Shown here piece by piece: positions 1-8,765 of a DNA stretch of 39,615 nucleotides. Origin of the DNA: Streptococcus oralis. GTDB lineage: Bacteria; Bacillota; Bacilli; Lactobacillales; Streptococcaceae. A model generated the notes under the pieces. That model saw only the letters and a program-made list of their open reading frames with translations, had not been told where the DNA came from and made no database searches. Where the stretch lies: contig NZ_KQ969521.1 in assembly GCF_001578935.1 (NCBI RefSeq), forward strand, positions 1,136,272 through 1,175,886, in the 5' to 3' direction. The stretch's first letter is position 1. The number at the start of each line of letters is the position of its first letter. Both the position numbers and the translations under genes were made by a program.

Positions 1-3000
1 GGCTCGAACTTGCTGACGCAGATTGACTCGAACTCACTGAAGCAGACTGACTTGCACTCAATGATGCGGATTGGCTTGAGCTTACTGATGCCGATTGACT
101 CGAACTCAATGATGCGGATTGGCTAGCACTCACTGAAGTTGACTGGCTTGAGCTCACAGATGCGGACTGACTAGCACTTACCGAAGCTGACTGGCTGGCG
201 CTTACTGAGGCGGATTGGCTCGAACTCGTTGACGCGGACTGACTCGAGCTCACTGAAGCGGACTGACTAGCGCTCACTGAGGCGGATTGGCTGGCACTCG
301 CTGATGCGGATTGGCTTGAGCTTGCTGAGGCAGACTGACTCGAACTTACTGAAGCGGATTGGCTGGAGCTTACAGACGCGGACTGACTTGCGCTCGCTGA
401 TGCAGATTGACTCGAGCTTACTGAAGCAGATTCGCTTGAGCTTACGGAGGCGGACTGGCTCGCACTCGCTGAAGCGGATTGGCTCGAGCTTACAGACGCG
501 GACTCACTCGCACTTGCAGATGCTGACTGACTAGCGCTCGCTGAAGCAGATTGACTCGAGCTTACTGAGGCGGACTGGCTCGCACTCGCTGAAACGGATT
601 GGCTCGAGCTTACTGATGCTGATTGGCTCGAACTCGTTGACGCGGACTGACTCGAGCTCACTGAAGCGGATTGGCTCGAACTCGTTGACGCGGACTGACT
701 CGAGCTCACTGAAGCGGATTGGCTCGAACTCGTTGACGCGGACTGACTCGAGCTCACTGAAGCGGATTGGCTGGAGCTTACAGACGCGGACTGACTAGCA
801 CTTACCGATGCTGACTGGCTAGCGCTCACTGAGGCGGATTGGCTGGCACTCGCTGATGCGGACTGGCTCGAACTTGCTGAGGCAGACTGACTCGAACTTA
901 CTGAAGCGGATTGGCTGGAGCTTACAGATGCGGACTGACTAGCACTTACCGATGCTGACTGGCTGGCGCTTACTGAGGCTGATTGGCTCGCACTCGTTGA
1001 CGCGGATTGACTAGCGCTCGCTGATGCAGATTGACTCGAGCTTACTGAAGCAGATTCGCTTGAGCTTACTGAGGCGGACTGGCTCGCACTCGCTGAAGCG
1101 GATTGGCTCGAGCTTACTGAAGCAGATTCGCTTGAGCTTACGGAGGCGGACTGGCTCGCACTCGCTGAAGCGGATTGGCTCGAGCTTACTGAGGCTGATT
1201 GACTCGAACTTGACGAAGCAGACTGACTTGAGCTTACTGAGGCAGACTGGCTGGCGCTCACTGAAGCTGACTGACTAGCACTCAATGAGGCTGATTCACT
1301 TGCGCTCACTGAAGCGGATTCGCTTGAGCTTACGGAGGCGGACTGGCTCGAACTTGCTGAGGCAGATTGACTCGCACTTGCTGAAGCGGATTGGCTCGAA
1401 CTTACTGAAACAGATTCACTAGCACTTACCGATGCTGACTCACTTACACTCAATGATGCAGATTGACTCGAGCTCGCTGAAGCTGATCGACTGGCACTCA
1501 CTGAAGCCGATTGACTCGAACTTGCCGAAGCTGATTGACTAGCGCTGACTGAAGCTGACTGGCTGGAGCTTGCAGATGCAGACTGACTGGCACTCACTGA
1601 AGCTGATTGGCTTGAGCTTGCAGATGCGGACTGGCTGGAGCTCACTGAAACGGACTGACTCGAACTTACTGAGGCAGATTGACTCGCGCTTACTGAGGCA
1701 GACTGACTAGCGCTGACTGAAGCTGACTGGCTGGAGCTTGCAGATGCAGACTGACTGGCACTCACTGAAGCCGATTGACTCGAACTTGCCGAAGCTGATT
1801 GACTAGCGCTGACTGAAGCTGACTGGCTGGAGCTTGCAGATGCAGACTGACTGGCACTCACTGAAGCTGATTGGCTTGAGCTTGCAGATGCGGACTGGCT
1901 GGAGCTCACTGAAACGGACTGACTCGAACTTACTGAGGCAGATTGACTCGCGCTTACTGAGGCAGACTGACTAGCGCTGACTGAAGCTGATTGACTGGCA
2001 CTTGCCGATGCTGACTGACTTGCGCTTACTGAAGCGGATTGGCTCGAACTTGCAGATGCAGATTGACTCGAACTTACTGAAGCCGATTCGCTTGCGCTGA
2101 CTGAAGCTGACTGACTAGCGCTGACTGAAGCTGACTGACTCGAACTTGCAGATGCAGACTGACTGGCACTCACTGAAGCCGATTGACTCGAACTTGCCGA
2201 AGCTGATTGACTAGCGCTGACTGAAGCTGACTGGCTTGAGCTTGCAGATGCAGACTGACTGGCACTCACTGAAGCTGATTGGCTCGAACTTACTGAGGCA
2301 GACTGACTCGAGCTCACTGAAGCTGATTGACTGGCGCTCACTGAAGCAGATTCGCTGGAGCTTACTGAGGCCGATTGACTCGAACTTACTGAGGCAGATT
2401 GACTAGCACTCAATGATGCAGATTGACTCGAACTCAATGATGCTGACTCACTTGCGCTGGATGAAGCCGATTGGCTCGCACTCGTTGACGCTGACTGACT
2501 AGCACTTACCGAAGCGGACTGGCTAGCACTTACTGAAGCCGATTGGCTGGCGCTGGATGAAGCGGATTGACTTGCACTTGCTGATGCTGACTGACTCGAG
2601 CTGGCTGAGGCGGATTGACTCGAACTTACCGATGCTGACTGACTAGCACTTACTGAAGCTGATTCACTTGTGCTTACAGATGCTGACTGACTCGAGCTGG
2701 CTGAGGCGGATTGACTCGAACTTACCGATGCTGACTGACTCGAACTTGCAGATGCAGACTGACTAGCACTTACCGAAGCCGATTGACTCGAACTTGCCGA
2801 AGCGGATTGACTAGCGCTGGATGAAGCGGATTGACTTGAGCTCACCGATACAGATTGGCTCGAACTTGCCGACGCTGACTGACTAGCACTTGCAGATGCA
2901 GATGCTGATTGACTCGAACTCGCTGAAGCAGACTGGCTATTACTTACTGAAATTGACGCTTGATTTGGCGTGATTTGTCCATTAAACGCATCTGAAACCA

Positions 3001-5125
3001 AACTATCCACTGTCGTACTTGCAGTCACCGGTCCACTAGGAAGTCGTCCTCCATTACGATCATATACTTTCTTCAACTCAGTTGCAGTAAAGGTTACACT
3101 AGTCGAGTTCCCCGTTGCTTGTTTGGTGAACGTTTCCCCAGCAATTGTAAGAGTAACAGTCCCACCTGGAGTCACTCCATCTACCGTGATCGCTTGATTT
3201 GTGAGACCACCTTTTTCGTTGAGGAACCGTTCCTCAATTCTAGGTGTCTGAGGGCGAACCTCAATCGGAATCTCTACTTCATCCGTACTTCCATCTGGAT
3301 AAGTTACCACCGCTGTCAAAATATGCCGACCAGCAGACAAATTCGTGTTGGTTTCAGATTTCCAAGTATAGGTTGTCTGAGTACCTGGAGTTATTCCTGT
3401 AGTCGGGAGTTCTGGGGTACCTGCTGCATTCGTAATATACTGACCAGCTTCACCAACAGAAATGGTTGTTTTCCCAGAATTCAAAGTTAAGGTTTGAGAT
3501 GAATTACCTTTAGCGACTGCTGTATATTTTTCAGTTTGCGAAACAGCTACAAATTGAATAGCTGCAGGATTTTCTGTTACAGATCTTTTATTTGTGTCTA
3601 TATTGTTCCCATTATAATTATCCGCTTGGTCATATGTGTAGATATAACGCGTCCAGTAGCCACCCGGTTTAATAGTCTTACTTATGGACCCTCTGGCAGT
3701 CACCTTAAATGGATTATTAGGAGTCGCATTACCGTTTTGAGCAAATTTGTCAGTTGGGACCGTTGTTATAATTGAGTGAATATTATCTTTAGGGTTACTG
3801 CTAAATATAGTATCAACAGTCTTCCCTTGACGATCTGTCGCAACAGTATTATACTGCTCAACCCTCGCATGCTCAATTCGTCCACTATTATCAGTGAACT
3901 CAAAAGTCGCTTCGAAACGTTCTTCACGATAAACTCTAATCAGTTGACCATCAACTGTAGCGCCTTCATTCGTAACAATTCGTGTTCGTTCTGGCTTCTC
4001 AGTATCCCTAGCAGCTCTGAAGCTAGCGGTATTTGAAGCTTTGGTCAAAGCTTGTCCATTTCTGCTGTCACGAAGTCCAGAGTTGGCACGTAACACAGCA
4101 TTTGCAATACTATTTCGAGCTTCTGTAGCTTTTTGTAGAATAGGGGCAAGGTCAGAAGCCTCCCCTTTCAAGGCCTCTGCTATCTCATTCTTCGCCAGAC
4201 TAGCCTTCGTGATTGCCTCATCCGAGTTTGGAAGTCCCTCCGCTTGAGCTAGAAATTGTCCAATCTCAGCAGACAAGGCCTCTAATTTCTTCCGTTTTTC
4301 TTCACTTTTCTTTTCTGTCAAGGCTACAGAAGTCATTGTCAGACTCGATTTAGCAGTCACACCTTCATTCTTTACACGACCAGACTGACTTTGAGGCAAG
4401 GATTCTGTAGAAAAATCAACTGCTTTTAATTCTTTTGAAGGTTGTGATTCTTTCACCGTCTCCCGAGCTGACTCACTTGCTTGGTACTGACTTTGAACAC
4501 CAACTGAAGCTCTCTCTGACAGACCACTATTCGCTTGATTTTGTGTCCCAAGGGATTCACTTGAACTAGCAGTTACACTTTGACTGTTTGCCAAAGATTG
4601 ACTAGTAAAAGCAGATTGGCTCATCGACTGGCTTACGCTAGAAGAGCTTGAGGCACTGATAGACTGACTCGTAGAGGCAGATTGACTGGCGCTCTGCGAA
4701 TTGAATTCTGACAAGGACTGGCTTTGACTGGTAGACAAAGACAAGCTAGCGGTATCTTGATGATCCTGTGTCGTCCCCAACACTACTGAATCTCTCGTCG
4801 CCAAGGTATCTTTTGATTCGACAGTCTTTTCAACAGCGACTGCATCATTGGCATAAACACGCGTTTGCGTCGCAGCAAAACCACCTAAGATCGTCCCCGT
4901 AGCTGCTATCCCTTTCAAAACATCCAAGCCGGTCAACTTCTGACCTTCTTGCTTTTCAACCATTTCTGTCTTTACTTGGCTCGTATCCGCACTTCCACGC
5001 ATCACCTTAAATAAGCCAAAAAGGGAAGTTGAGGCCCGTAGCCAATGCTTCCCTGATTTGATTAATTTGAACCGAGTTACACGGTCTGTTTCTCTATATT
5101 CACCCTTCTGGCGTCTAAAAAACAT
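1..5125 (-). CDS. Serine-rich-repeat glycoprotein adhesin (GspB/Hsa/PsrP type), C-terminus beyond left edge
   Basis: The minus-strand frame is open from an ATG at 5125 to position 1, about 1,708 residues with no stop. The N-terminus starts MFFRRQKGEYRE and carries KLIKSGKHW (residues 21-29), the accessory-Sec signal of SRR adhesins; cleavage is likely after VYA (90-92). Then come a short Ser-rich region (about 126-191), a charged helical segment (about 268-350), a beta-rich binding region (about 370-720) containing WTRY at 491-494, an Ig-like stretch, and a long SQSASxSx repeat region to the window edge. WTRY fits the phi-T-R-x motif of Siglec-like sialoglycan-binding modules (family knowledge; binding is inferred). 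I chose the ATG at 5125 over the in-frame one at 5131 because GAGGGG is 6 nt from it and the protein then begins as in GspB. The wall anchor and the secA2/gtf/asp genes are expected beyond the left edge. Confidence 0.95.
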   Translation of the reverse strand, partial: MFFRRQKGEYRETDRVTRFKLIKSGKHWLRASTSLFGLFKVMRGSADTSQVKTEMVEKQEGQKLTGLDVLKGIAATGTILGGFAATQTRVYANDAVAVEKTVESKDTLATRDSVVLGTTQDHQDTASLSLSTSQSQSLSEFNSQSASQSASTSQSISASSSSSVSQSMSQSAFTSQSLANSQSVTASSSESLGTQNQANSGLSERASVGVQSQYQASESARETVKESQPSKELKAVDFSTESLPQSQSGRVKNEGVTAKSSLTMTSVALTEKKSEEKRKKLEALSAEIGQFLAQAEGLPNSDEAITKASLAKNEIAEALKGEASDLAPILQKATEARNSIANAVLRANSGLRDSRNGQALTKASNTASFRAARDTEKPERTRIVTNEGATVDGQLIRVYREERFEATFEFTDNSGRIEHARVEQYNTVATDRQGKTVDTIFSSNPKDNIHSIITTVPTDKFAQNGNATPNNPFKVTARGSISKTIKPGGYWTRYIYTYDQADNYNGNNIDTNKRSVTENPAAIQFVAVSQTEKYTAVAKGNSSQTLTLNSGKTTISVGEAGQYITNAAGTPELPTTGITPGTQTTYTWKSETNTNLSAGRHILTAVVTYPDGSTDEVEIPIEVRPQTPRIEERFLNEKGGLTNQAITVDGVTPGGTVTLTIAGETFTKQATGNSTSVTFTATELKKVYDRNGGRLPSGPVTASTTVDSLVSDAFNGQITPNQASISVSNSQSASASSSQSASASASASQSASASSSQSVSVSSSQSASSSASQSASASSSQSASVSASQSASASSSQSASVSSSQSASASSSQSASVSTSESASVSASQSASVSSSQSASASSSQSASASASQSASSSASQSASVSASQSASVSASQSASTSASQSASSSASESASLSSSQSASLSASQSASVSSSQSASVSSSESASVSASQSASVSSSQSASVSSSQSASVSASQSASASSSQSASVSASQSASASSSQSASVSASQSASASSSQSASVSASQSASVSASESASVSSSQSASASSSQSASVSASQSASASASQSASVSASQSASVSASQSASVSSSQSVSVSSSQSASASSSQSASVSASQSASASSSQSASVSASQSASASSSQSASVSASQSASASSSQSASVSASQSASVSASQSASVSSSQSVSVSSSQSASASSSQSASVSASQSASASSSQSASVSASQSASASSSQSASVSASRSASASSSQSASLSVSESASVSASESVSVSSSQSASASASQSASASSSQSASVSSSESASVSASESASLSASQSASVSASQSASVSSSQSASSSSSQSASVSSSQSASASASQSASVSSSESASVSSSQSASASASQSASVSSSESASVSSSQSASASASQSASTSASQSASVSASQSASVSASQSASVSSSQSASVSSSQSASASSSQSASASASQSASVSASQSASVSASQSASVSSSQSASVSSSQSASTSSSQSASVSSSQSASTSSSQSASVSSSQSASTSSSQSASVSSSQSVSASASQSASVSSSQSASASASQSASASASESASVSSSQSASASASQSASVSSSESASVSSSQSASASASQSASVSSSQSASVSSSQSASASSSQSASASASQSASVSASQSASVSSSQSASTSSSQSASVSASQSASVSASQSASVSSSQSTSVSASQSASLSSSQSASVSSSQSASLSASQSASVSSSQSASASSS
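625..768. repeat. Three tandem 48-bp copies in the stalk
   Basis: A 48-bp block (two octapeptide units) starting GGCTCGAACTCG occurs at 625, 673 and 721 with no differences seen. A further partial copy lies near 217-264. It is a signature of recent unit expansion. Confidence 0.85.
1489..1990. repeat. Direct duplication inside the stalk: two copies of about 238 bp, offset 264 bp
   Basis: Positions 1489-1726 and 1753-1990 match base for base when compared by eye. The offset of 264 bp equals 11 octapeptide units. Neighbouring units differ by several silent changes, so this is a recent segmental duplication rather than the background repeat. Parts of the same block recur near 2100-2280. Confidence 0.85.
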
Positions 5126-5179
5126 GTTCATCCCCTCAACTTGAAAAAGATCTATTCACCTATAAAATACTATCTTCTC

Positions 5180-5208
5180 ATTATATACTAAATATACCGA
5201 CAATTCAA
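5180..5208 (-). promoter_or_regulatory. Predicted sigma-A promoter of the SRR adhesin gene
   Basis: On the minus strand, TTGAAT (5208-5203) and TATAAT (5185-5180) are separated by exactly 17 nt. They lie 55 nt before the adhesin ATG, and GAGGGG follows next to the start. The flanking 200 bp is very AT-rich. Confidence 0.75.
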
Positions 5209-5403
5209 TATCTATAATACACTCTAAAGAAAGAAAATGATTTCAAAATGACTTTATTTCAAATTTATTCTGTTTTTTCAATATAATCTTCATTTTATTG
5301 CTCTGTTAATATATTTTGTTTATTTTTAACCATTTCTAAATGCTTTAAAAATTGAGCAAATAATTCCAATCACTCAGGGAATTGATTTTTATTCAAAATA
5401 TAG

Positions 5404-5441
5404 AAAAAGTCCATGAATCAATAGCATCCACAGACTTTTAG
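5404..5441. repeat. Degenerate outlying copy of the hairpin motif
   Basis: The sequence AAAAAGTCCATGAATCAATA resembles the left arm and loop of the hairpin at 5521 (AAAAATCCACGAATCGATA), with one inserted G and two substitutions. It ends in CCACAGACTTTT, so pairing of the arms is imperfect. It looks like a decayed further member of the array to its right. The rest of 5209-5520 is AT-rich and I see no gene in it. Confidence 0.45.
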
Positions 5442-5520
5442 AAGTAGAGTATTTATAGGCAGTTTCACAAATGAATTAATGTGGCCGGTAGCCGAGGTAA
5501 CTTTCTATCTTTTCCAACAA

Positions 5521-5552
5521 AAAAATCCACGAATCGATATTCGTGGATTTTT
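5521..5552 (-). terminator. Perfect 14-bp hairpin with T-tract, probable terminator
   Basis: The arms AAAAATCCACGAAT and ATTCGTGGATTTTT enclose CGAT. On the minus strand the stem runs into seven T residues, a classical rho-independent terminator for transcripts coming from prfC through the array. It would insulate the adhesin promoter about 310 bp downstream. The other array hairpins lack T-tracts. Confidence 0.7.
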
Positions 5553-5915
5553 CCTAGTGAAGCGTTTAGGTAAGCCGATTTTACACTACGACACGGAGTT
5601 TGGCAAATCGATTCTATTTGCCAAATGTAGTTAGTTAGGCAATTAGGTCATACACTATCTAATCGTTACGACGTAAAGTTTTACGAATCGATAATATTCG
5701 TAAAACTTTACTAGTGGAGCGCCTAGCCAAGTTCCATAGAAACTTGGCGTTAGTTACTTAGATTGTTACACAATCAAGTAATTTTACTGAACTACGACAC
5801 GGAGTTTAGCAAATCGATCATATTTGCTAAACGTAGTTAGTGAGGCAGTTAGGCAAGTCTAATAGGACTTGCCGTAGCCTACTTAGATTGCTTTGCAATC
5901 AAGTAGGCTTACTGA
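5521..5915. repeat. Tandem array of structured hairpin repeats between prfC and the SRR adhesin
   Basis: The stretch holds four related hairpins whose loops begin CGAT and whose arms end AAT/ATT: 5521-5552, 5599-5625, 5674-5710 and 5805-5831. The stems are 14, 10, 15 and 10 bp and perfectly paired. The second and fourth are flanked by ACTACGACACGGAG, with outer pairing ACTAC/GTAGT. The third and fourth are followed by a second hairpin (5726-5748 and 5852-5873), then a third (5754-5781 and 5876-5909), giving a composite unit of about 125 bp twice in tandem. Base changes between copies are compensated in the opposite arm. There is no coding frame of note. I do not recognise it as BOX, RUP or SPRITE from memory. 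Confidence 0.8.
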
Positions 5916-5916
5916 A

Positions 5917-7461
5917 TCACATCTTTTCCTCCAACTCAACATCTGGATACTTGTCCGCAAACCAGCGAAGGGCAAAGTCGTTCTCAAAGAGGAAGACTGG
6001 TTGGTCGAAACGGTCCTTGGCCAAGATATTGCGGCTTGAGGACATCCGTTCATCCAAGTCCTCAGGCTTGATCCAACGAACGGTCTTTTTACCCATTGGG
6101 CTCATGACCACTTCTGCATTGTATTCGCCCTCCATGCGGTGTTTAAAGACTTCAAACTGGAGTTGACCAACAGCTCCTAGCATGTATTCGCCTGTTTGGT
6201 AATTCTTATAAAGCTGAATGGCTCCTTCTTGCACCAATTGCTCAATCCCCTTGTGGAAGGATTTTTGTTTCATGACGTTCTTAGCAGAAACTTTCATGAA
6301 AATCTCAGGGGTAAAGGTTGGCAGTGGTTCAAACTCAAATTTGTTTTTTCCAACCGTCAAGGTGTCTCCAACTTGATAAGTACCAGTATCGTAAACCCCG
6401 ATGATATCACCTGCTACGGCATTAGTGACATTTTCACGACTTTCCGCCATAAACTGAGTGACATTAGATAGTTTGGCAGTCTTACCAGTACGAGGCAGAT
6501 TGACACTCATTCCTCGCTCAAATTCACCTGATACGATACGGACAAAGGCGATACGGTCACGGTGACGAGGGTCCATGTTGGCTTGGATTTTAAAGACGAA
6601 TCCTGAGAAATCCTTGTCATAAGGACCCACAATTTCGCCATCTGTTTTATTGTGTCCATGTGGTTCTGGAGCAAACTTAAGGAAGGTCTCAAGGAAGGTC
6701 TGCACTCCAAAGTTAGTGAGGGCTGAACCGAAGAAGACCGGAGTTAATTCACCCGCTAAAATAGCTTCTTCTGAAAATTCATTTCCTGCTTCTTGCAACA
6801 GTTCGATATCGTCCTTAACCTGAGCGTAGAAAGGATTACTTCCAAAGAGCTTGTCCCCTTCTTCCAGACTAGCAAAACGCTCATCCCCTTTGTAAAGCTC
6901 CAAGCGTTGGTTATAGAGGTCATACAAGCCTTCGAAGGCTTTCCCCATCCCGATTGGCCAGTTCATGGGATAGGAGGCAATGCCTAGCACTTCTTCTAAC
7001 TCTTCTAAGAGTTCAAGGGGTTCACGACCGTCACGGTCCAGCTTGTTCATAAAGGTAAAGACTGGAATGCCACGGTGCTTCACAACCTCAAACAATTTCT
7101 TGGTTTGGGCCTCGATACCCTTGGCAGAGTCCACGACCATGACCGCAGCATCCACCGCCATCAAGGTACGATAGGTATCTTCTGAGAAGTCCTCGTGCCC
7201 TGGTGTGTCGAGGATGTTGACTCGTTTACCATCGTAATCAAACTGCATAACAGATGAAGTAACCGAAATCCCACGTTGTTTCTCGATATCCATCCAGTCA
7301 GACTTGGCAAAAGTCCCTGTTTTCTTCCCTTTTACCGTACCAGCCTCACGGATCTCACCCCCAAAGTAGAGCAATTGCTCGGTGATGGTTGTTTTCCCGG
7401 CATCCGGGTGGGAGATGATTGCAAAGGTGCGGCGTTTCTTAATTTCTTCTTGAATAGTCAT
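5917..7461 (-). CDS. prfC: Peptide chain release factor 3 (RF3)
   Basis: 514 residues, normal for the family. RF3 is the translational GTPase that recycles RF1/RF2 from the ribosome after peptide release. The P-loop is SHPDAGKTT (17-25), switch II DTPGH (85-89) and base-recognition NKLD (139-142), all intact; the EF-Tu-like domain and the RF3 C-terminal domain ([12 protein letters not shown]) follow. The TGA stop is 7 bp from the first hairpin of the structured array, which therefore forms its 3' untranslated region. It is transcribed alone from the promoter at 7552-7580. Confidence 0.97.
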   Translation of the reverse strand: MTIQEEIKKRRTFAIISHPDAGKTTITEQLLYFGGEIREAGTVKGKKTGTFAKSDWMDIEKQRGISVTSSVMQFDYDGKRVNILDTPGHEDFSEDTYRTLMAVDAAVMVVDSAKGIEAQTKKLFEVVKHRGIPVFTFMNKLDRDGREPLELLEELEEVLGIASYPMNWPIGMGKAFEGLYDLYNQRLELYKGDERFASLEEGDKLFGSNPFYAQVKDDIELLQEAGNEFSEEAILAGELTPVFFGSALTNFGVQTFLETFLKFAPEPHGHNKTDGEIVGPYDKDFSGFVFKIQANMDPRHRDRIAFVRIVSGEFERGMSVNLPRTGKTAKLSNVTQFMAESRENVTNAVAGDIIGVYDTGTYQVGDTLTVGKNKFEFEPLPTFTPEIFMKVSAKNVMKQKSFHKGIEQLVQEGAIQLYKNYQTGEYMLGAVGQLQFEVFKHRMEGEYNAEVVMSPMGKKTVRWIKPEDLDERMSSSRNILAKDRFDQPVFLFENDFALRWFADKYPDVELEEKM

Positions 7462-7551
7462 AAGTTCTCTTTCTTTGATTTTCTATTTTTAGTTGTTTCA
7501 GTAGCTAAGAATGATGTTTACATTGGATTTTACCATTCCTTTCGACTCTCC

Positions 7552-7580
7552 ATTATATCGGATTTTGGGGAGTTTTTCAA
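7552..7580 (-). promoter_or_regulatory. Predicted promoter of prfC
   Basis: On the minus strand TTGAAA (7580-7575) and TATAAT (7557-7552) have a 17-nt spacer. The leader to the prfC ATG is about 85 nt; I see no obvious structured element in it. Confidence 0.75.
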
Positions 7581-7604
7581 TTGCTCATCTGATGAAAAGG
7601 CAAG

Positions 7605-8297
7605 CTAGAGCACAGATTGCGCCTGATTTCTCTTTTTCCACCGTTTCTTGAACAAGATATCAAAAAGAACCAGAGCCAGTGAAAGGATGATGGACACAAG
7701 AAGGTACTTCAGCCATAGAGGAGCATTCGAGATAAAGGGTGTATCTCTTAAGAGACCATAATTTCCACCCGTCACCTGATTAACCCCAACTAGAAAGAGA
7801 TTGAGGATAAAAGTATAGGCCACAATCATATACTTCTTAAGCAAGCTCTTATCATAGTGATTCATCAAGTAAACCAAGGAATTCACAAGAAGGGCATAAT
7901 GCCCAATCAAAAATGAAAAACTGGTGATATGGGGGAAATCATAGGGGTCAAAAACGGGGTAAACCAAGGCAAAGACAGCTCCGCTTGCTCCTAAGAGGGC
8001 AAAATACTGCTTGCTCCGCCATTTATCTGGCAAGAAAACCACCGCAAACATAGCCAAACGGCAATGGTAAAATGGAAGGCTATTAGAAAATGGAATCCCA
8101 AAGCCAACATACCAACTATATAGGGCTAGTAACTGGAGAATCTGAATCCCCTTAAACAAGCAGACAAATTTCGGATTTTTGTGATAAACAAGTGCTCCAT
8201 AAATACAAAGCACTAAGAGAAGCATCATGATCCCATACCAAAAGAGCGGAATGGGAGGAGGAACCGTTTGAGATCTGGTGATAAATTGATGGAGCAT
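7605..8297 (-). CDS. YwaF/TIGR02206-family integral membrane protein
   Basis: 230 residues, with about six or seven hydrophobic helices (for example 18-38, 48-66, 82-98, 101-116, 129-145, 157-175, 195-214) and a basic C-terminal tail. The LPFYHCRLAMF segment near 76-86, GHYALLVNS and NYGLLRDTP near 178-187 are typical of the YwaF group as I recall it. Function is unknown; the conserved His and Asn residues within the membrane suggest a small-molecule or enzymatic role, but this is not established. It starts at ATG 8297 behind AGGATAG and is monocistronic, with its own consensus promoter divergent from gatC. Confidence 0.8.
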   Translation of the reverse strand: MLHQFITRSQTVPPPIPLFWYGIMMLLLVLCIYGALVYHKNPKFVCLFKGIQILQLLALYSWYVGFGIPFSNSLPFYHCRLAMFAVVFLPDKWRSKQYFALLGASGAVFALVYPVFDPYDFPHITSFSFLIGHYALLVNSLVYLMNHYDKSLLKKYMIVAYTFILNLFLVGVNQVTGGNYGLLRDTPFISNAPLWLKYLLVSIILSLALVLFDILFKKRWKKRNQAQSVL

Positions 8298-8340
8298 ATT
8301 TCTATCCTAACTCTTATTTTCTCTATTCTCTAGTTTAACC

Positions 8341-8369
8341 ATTATAGCGAATTAAAAGCGATTTTTCAA
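8341..8369 (-). promoter_or_regulatory. Predicted promoter of the YwaF-family gene
   Basis: On the minus strand TTGAAA (8369-8364) and TATAAT (8346-8341) are 17 nt apart. It lies back to back with the gatC promoter. Confidence 0.75.
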
Positions 8370-8413
8370 TTTCTATTTCTTTTCAGTTTGGCTCCCTTAT
8401 TTATAGGAAAATA

Positions 8414-8422
8414 TGGTAAAAT
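8414..8422 (+). promoter_or_regulatory. Extended -10 promoter of gatCAB
   Basis: TGGTAAAAT gives an extended -10 (TGn plus TAAAAT at 8417-8422), about 40 nt before the gatC ATG. No good -35 box is seen at the right distance, which is common for TGn promoters. Confidence 0.5.
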
Positions 8423-8462
8423 AGAACAGACTAAAAATCATCATTTCACGAAAGGATGCAAG

Positions 8463-8765
8463 ATGAAAATTACGCAAGAAGAGGTAACACACGTTGCCAA
8501 TCTTTCAAAATTAAGATTCTCTGAAGAAGAAACTGCTGCCTTTGCGACAACCTTGTCTAAGATTGTTGATATGGTTGAATTGCTGGGCGAAGTTGACACA
8601 ACTGGTGTTGCACCTACTACAACCATGGCTGACCGCAAGACCGTACTCCGCCCTGATGTGGCCGAAGAGGGAACAGACCGCGATCTCTTGTTTAAAAACG
8701 TACCTGAAAAAGACAACTACTATATCAAGGTACCAGCTATCCTAGATGATGGAGGAGATGCCTAA
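8463..8765 (+). CDS. gatC: Asp-tRNA(Asn)/Glu-tRNA(Gln) amidotransferase subunit C
   Basis: 100 residues starting [19 protein letters not shown], the normal GatC N-terminus. GatC wraps around GatA and GatB and stabilises the complex that converts mischarged Glu-tRNA(Gln) or Asp-tRNA(Asn) to the amide form. I chose the ATG at 8463 because AAAGGA lies about 10 nt upstream and family alignment starts here; an in-frame TTG at 8388 would add an unlikely 25-residue extension that overlaps the promoter. The stop TAA overlaps the gatA ATG by one base (TAATG), indicating translational coupling. Confidence 0.95.
   Translation: MKITQEEVTHVANLSKLRFSEEETAAFATTLSKIVDMVELLGEVDTTGVAPTTTMADRKTVLRPDVAEEGTDRDLLFKNVPEKDNYYIKVPAILDDGGDA

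Larger units (their letters stand above)
1..2957 (-). repeat. Long serine-rich repeat region (about 120 tandem 24-bp units)
   Basis: The minus strand encodes an octapeptide repeat close to SQSASxSx, with x mostly A, S or V, so the period is 24 bp. Codons vary widely (AGT, AGC, TCA, TCG, TCT, TCC for Ser), so units differ in DNA while the peptide is nearly constant. One unit near 2895 is two codons longer (extra Ala-Ser), which keeps the frame. This is the O-glycosylated stalk in SRR adhesins. The region has no other gene; reading frames on the other strand are by-products of the period. Confidence 0.95.

Noticed and set aside
304..1278. Several 60-84-codon frames on the plus strand rich in Leu, Arg, Thr and Ser, with repeating LLKRIG- and SLTRTD-like units
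   Set aside because: They are the antisense reading of the 24-bp serine-repeat period; they have no ribosome sites, and the minus strand is a continuous adhesin frame.
1..2957. CRISPR array
   Set aside because: Units are contiguous 24-bp coding repeats with no spacers and encode a continuous peptide.
5521..5915. CRISPR array, BOX or RUP element
   Set aside because: There is no constant repeat with unique spacers, and the sequence does not match BOX or RUP modules as I remember them; a search would settle it.
5917..7461. Plus-strand frames of up to about 110 codons opposite prfC
   Set aside because: They are shadows of a conserved gene with all motifs, without ribosome sites or recognisable domains. 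The same holds for the other antisense frames in the window.
8388..8462. N-terminal extension of GatC from a TTG
   Set aside because: It covers the promoter and ribosome site; GatC begins at 8463.
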